Made by a program: the position numbers and the translations under genes | Notes under the pieces: generated by a model | The model's database searches: none | What the model was told of the DNA's origin: nothing | What the model saw: the letters and a program-made list of their open reading frames with translations, nothing else | DNA from: an uncultured Oscillospiraceae bacterium | Lineage (GTDB): Bacteria > Bacillota > Clostridia > Oscillospirales > Oscillospiraceae | Length of the DNA: 23,170 nucleotides | Assembly: GCA_934659445.1 (NCBI GenBank) | Contig: CAKUHV010000016.1 | Span: forward strand, 1 to 23,170 | Reading direction: 5' to 3' | In this document: positions 21,595-23,170 of the stretch, in pieces | Position numbering within the stretch: position 1 is the stretch's first letter | Layout of the letters: the number at the start of each line of letters is the position of its first letter

Positions 21595-22752
21595 TCAGGG
21601 TTCGTCCTTTGCCCCCGACAGAATGGCGGCGATGTCGTCCGCCGCGGCGTTCAGGTCCCGGTGTACGCCGGAGAACAGGCCGATCTGGGCCAGATTCTGA
21701 CACACCAGCACCAGAATGGGGGCCAGGATCATCCCCCACACCCCGGCCAGACGCATCCCCACATAGATGCTGACCAGAGAGAGGATGGGGGACAGCCCCG
21801 TCTGATCCCCCACGAACTTGGGCTCCATCACCCGGCGGAACATGGCGATGACCCCCCAGATGGCCATCATGCGGATGGCGGCGGGGTAGTCCCCCAGGAA
21901 CAGGGCGATCACCGCCCAGGGCACCATCACCGTGCCGGAGCCCACGATGGGGATAAAGTCCAGCACCGACAGCCCCAGAGCCAGCAGCAGGGCGTAGCTC
22001 TGCCGGGTGACCACAAAGCCCACGGCCAGAATGGCGAACACACCCACAGACAGCAGCAGCTCCGCCCGCAGATAGCCGCCGAAGGCGGCCAGAGCGGTGG
22101 TGCGGACCTGTCCGCAGAAGCGGCGCAGCCGGGGGTCCATGGAGGCGATGACCCGCTGGCGCAGATCGGGCCAGTCCGCCGTCAGGAAATAGGTGGCCAT
22201 GAAGAAGAATACCAGCGCCACCACGAAATAGGACAGGGCGGCGGCCTTGGCCCCGGCGAAGGAGGCCAGATCCCCCACCTGGGGCAGGGTGGTGGGCACC
22301 AGCCCGATGAGCCAGTCCAGAAGGCTCTTTTCCGGCTTGGCCAGCTCAACGGGCAGCATGGCGGCCAGCCGCTCCAGCAGGGCGTCCAGATTCTGTACCT
22401 GTTCCATGGCCGCGGCCAGCAGAGCGTCCCAGTTGTTCACAAGGCTCACCGCCTCGGACACCAGCATCTGCCCCAGCCAGAACAGCACGCCGCCGGCCAC
22501 CCCCAGCAGGAGCAGCAGCAGGAGCATGGTCAGCACCCGGCGGTTCCACCCCAGCCGCCGCTGGCCCCAGCGCACCAGCGGGTCTAACGCCGCCGCCACC
22601 ACCACGGCCAGCACAAAGGGGGCCAGCAGAGACAGCACCCATCCCCCGAATTTCCAGAGCAGCAGCACCCCCAGCAGGAGCAGCAGCAGCCGCAGACCCA
22701 GCCGCAGCCACAGCTGGCCCCGCTGATACCAGGTCAATTGTCCGTTGTTCAT
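21595..22752 (-). CDS. AI-2E family transporter (YdiK/PerM/YtvI-like permease)
   Basis: This 385-residue polytopic membrane protein belongs to the AI-2E/PurR-regulated permease family, whose members export small molecules or exchange sodium for protons; the cargo here is not known. Two hydrophobic hairpins open the protein (about 18-70), and an amphipathic segment follows (about 100-160). The C-terminal helices include the family strings LDFIPIVGSGTVMVPWA and PKFVGDQTGLSPILSL. The ATG at 22752 with GAGGGG upstream gives normal length; the longer open frame upstream overlaps the GNAT gene and has no homology. A TATAAT lies at 22786-22791 in the minus sense. It follows the GNAT gene by 97 bases. 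Confidence 0.92.
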   Translation of the reverse strand: MNNGQLTWYQRGQLWLRLGLRLLLLLLGVLLLWKFGGWVLSLLAPFVLAVVVAAALDPLVRWGQRRLGWNRRVLTMLLLLLLLGVAGGVLFWLGQMLVSEAVSLVNNWDALLAAAMEQVQNLDALLERLAAMLPVELAKPEKSLLDWLIGLVPTTLPQVGDLASFAGAKAAALSYFVVALVFFFMATYFLTADWPDLRQRVIASMDPRLRRFCGQVRTTALAAFGGYLRAELLLSVGVFAILAVGFVVTRQSYALLLALGLSVLDFIPIVGSGTVMVPWAVIALFLGDYPAAIRMMAIWGVIAMFRRVMEPKFVGDQTGLSPILSLVSIYVGMRLAGVWGMILAPILVLVCQNLAQIGLFSGVHRDLNAAADDIAAILSGAKDEP

Positions 22753-22785
22753 CGTTCTCGCCCCTCGGTTCCAGTTTCTTCCGCC

Positions 22786-22791
22786 ATTATA
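22786..22791 (-). promoter_or_regulatory. Putative -10 box of the AI-2E permease gene
   Basis: A perfect TATAAT on the minus strand lies 34 bases before the start codon. The -35 region at the expected distance is only a T-rich tract, so the promoter is weakly supported. Confidence 0.45.
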
Positions 22792-22849
22792 CCCCGGTGT
22801 GCCCGGAAAAAAAACAACATTTTGTAAACGGCGTCGGGCAGAATGGCGG

Positions 22850-23170
22850 TCATGCCAGAGTTTTTTCCAGACAGACCAGCCGGACCCCGGAAATGCTGTT
22901 GAAGCGGCAGTCCACGATGCCCGCCTCCTGATAGCCCAGCCGGGCATACAGGGCCCGGGCGCTGCAGTTTTTCTCGTTAGTGTCCATGCGGAGATAGGGA
23001 CAGCCCTTTTCCCGGGCGTACTCCTCGTAGAAGCGGACAAAGGCGGTGCCCAGCCCCCTGCCCCCCTGAAGGGGATCTACCACCAGAGTGTGCAGCACCA
23101 TCACCTGCTCCACCGGGGCCTGCGGGTGCTGCCACCGGGCATTGGCGTACTCCGGCACCTGGATCTGGTT
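22850..23170 (-). CDS. GNAT-family N-acetyltransferase, C-terminal part (5' end beyond window)
   Basis: The frame is open to the window edge and continues upstream (N-Q-I-Q before V-P-E-Y), so the start is missing. The acetyl-CoA binding segment is VVDPLQGGRGLGTAFVRF (motif A, with the R/Q-x-x-G-x-G/A loop), preceded by MVLHTL and followed by the YLRMDTNEKN and ALYARLGYQE strings of motif B. It transfers an acetyl group from acetyl-CoA to an unknown amine. It ends in TGA and is followed 97 bases later by the AI-2E gene. Confidence 0.9.
   Translation of the reverse strand, partial: NQIQVPEYANARWQHPQAPVEQVMVLHTLVVDPLQGGRGLGTAFVRFYEEYAREKGCPYLRMDTNEKNCSARALYARLGYQEAGIVDCRFNSISGVRLVCLEKTLA

Overview
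This window is GC-rich with strong AGGAGG-type ribosome binding sites and compact operons. By its proteins (GltS-type symporter, HtrA with a glutamine-rich tail, AI-2E permease, DhnA and HpaI aldolases) it looks like a chromosomal segment of a gut Bacillota of the Clostridia, probably Oscillospiraceae (Flavonifractor/Lawsonibacter-like). That placement is inference from style and protein flavour, not a marker gene.

Layout. Positions 3-1157 (+) hold the 3' part of a P1B metal ATPase, unrelated to the rest. Positions 1180-15910, all on the minus strand, hold a large carbon-metabolism cluster. In transcription order it is: LeuA-family DRE-TIM synthase/lyase, two CitE-like lyases, RpiB-like isomerase, [hairpin terminator], HpaI aldolase, class II sugar aldolase, DhnA class I aldolase, PfkB kinase, DUF1537 four-carbon-acid kinase, a broken DhaL/RpiB chimera, a frameshifted triose-phosphate-isomerase relative, D-tagatose 3-epimerase-type isomerase, FGGY kinase, [new promoter], second DhnA aldolase, ICL/PEP-mutase-family lyase, [hairpin terminator], AraD. 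A LysR regulator (16203-17180, +) is divergent from this cluster. It converges on a second small operon (19471 to 17292, minus) of another HpaI aldolase and an ESS-family symporter. The right end is housekeeping: HtrA protease, a MITE-like palindromic element, AI-2E permease and a partial GNAT acetyltransferase.

How it may work. Epimerase + FGGY kinase + AraD form a coherent L-xylulose/L-ribulose to D-xylulose 5-phosphate route. PfkB kinase + DhnA aldolase resemble the IolC/IolJ step pair. DUF1537 kinase + class II aldolase resemble the OtnK/OtnC four-carbon acid pathway. The HpaI, CitE, LeuA and ICL-family proteins would handle 2-oxo acids, hydroxyacyl-CoA or branched acids, and the ESS symporter would import an anionic substrate. 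In total ten proteins belong to carbon-carbon lyase/aldolase/synthase or closely related families, and three intact kinases accompany them. This is an unusually dense set with no single textbook pathway.

The most notable non-coding signal is a shared promoter architecture: TGTAAA-N19-ATACAACC (plus strand) occurs upstream of the three separate minus-strand transcription units at 3776, 16048 and 19595. On the coding strand it reads GGTTGTAT, 19 bases, then an identical TTTACA -35 box. The spacing suits a LysR-type activator, so the local LysR probably controls all three units as one regulon. The middle of the cluster also shows decay: a fused DhaL/RpiB frame with two in-frame TAG codons next to a frameshifted TPI homologue.
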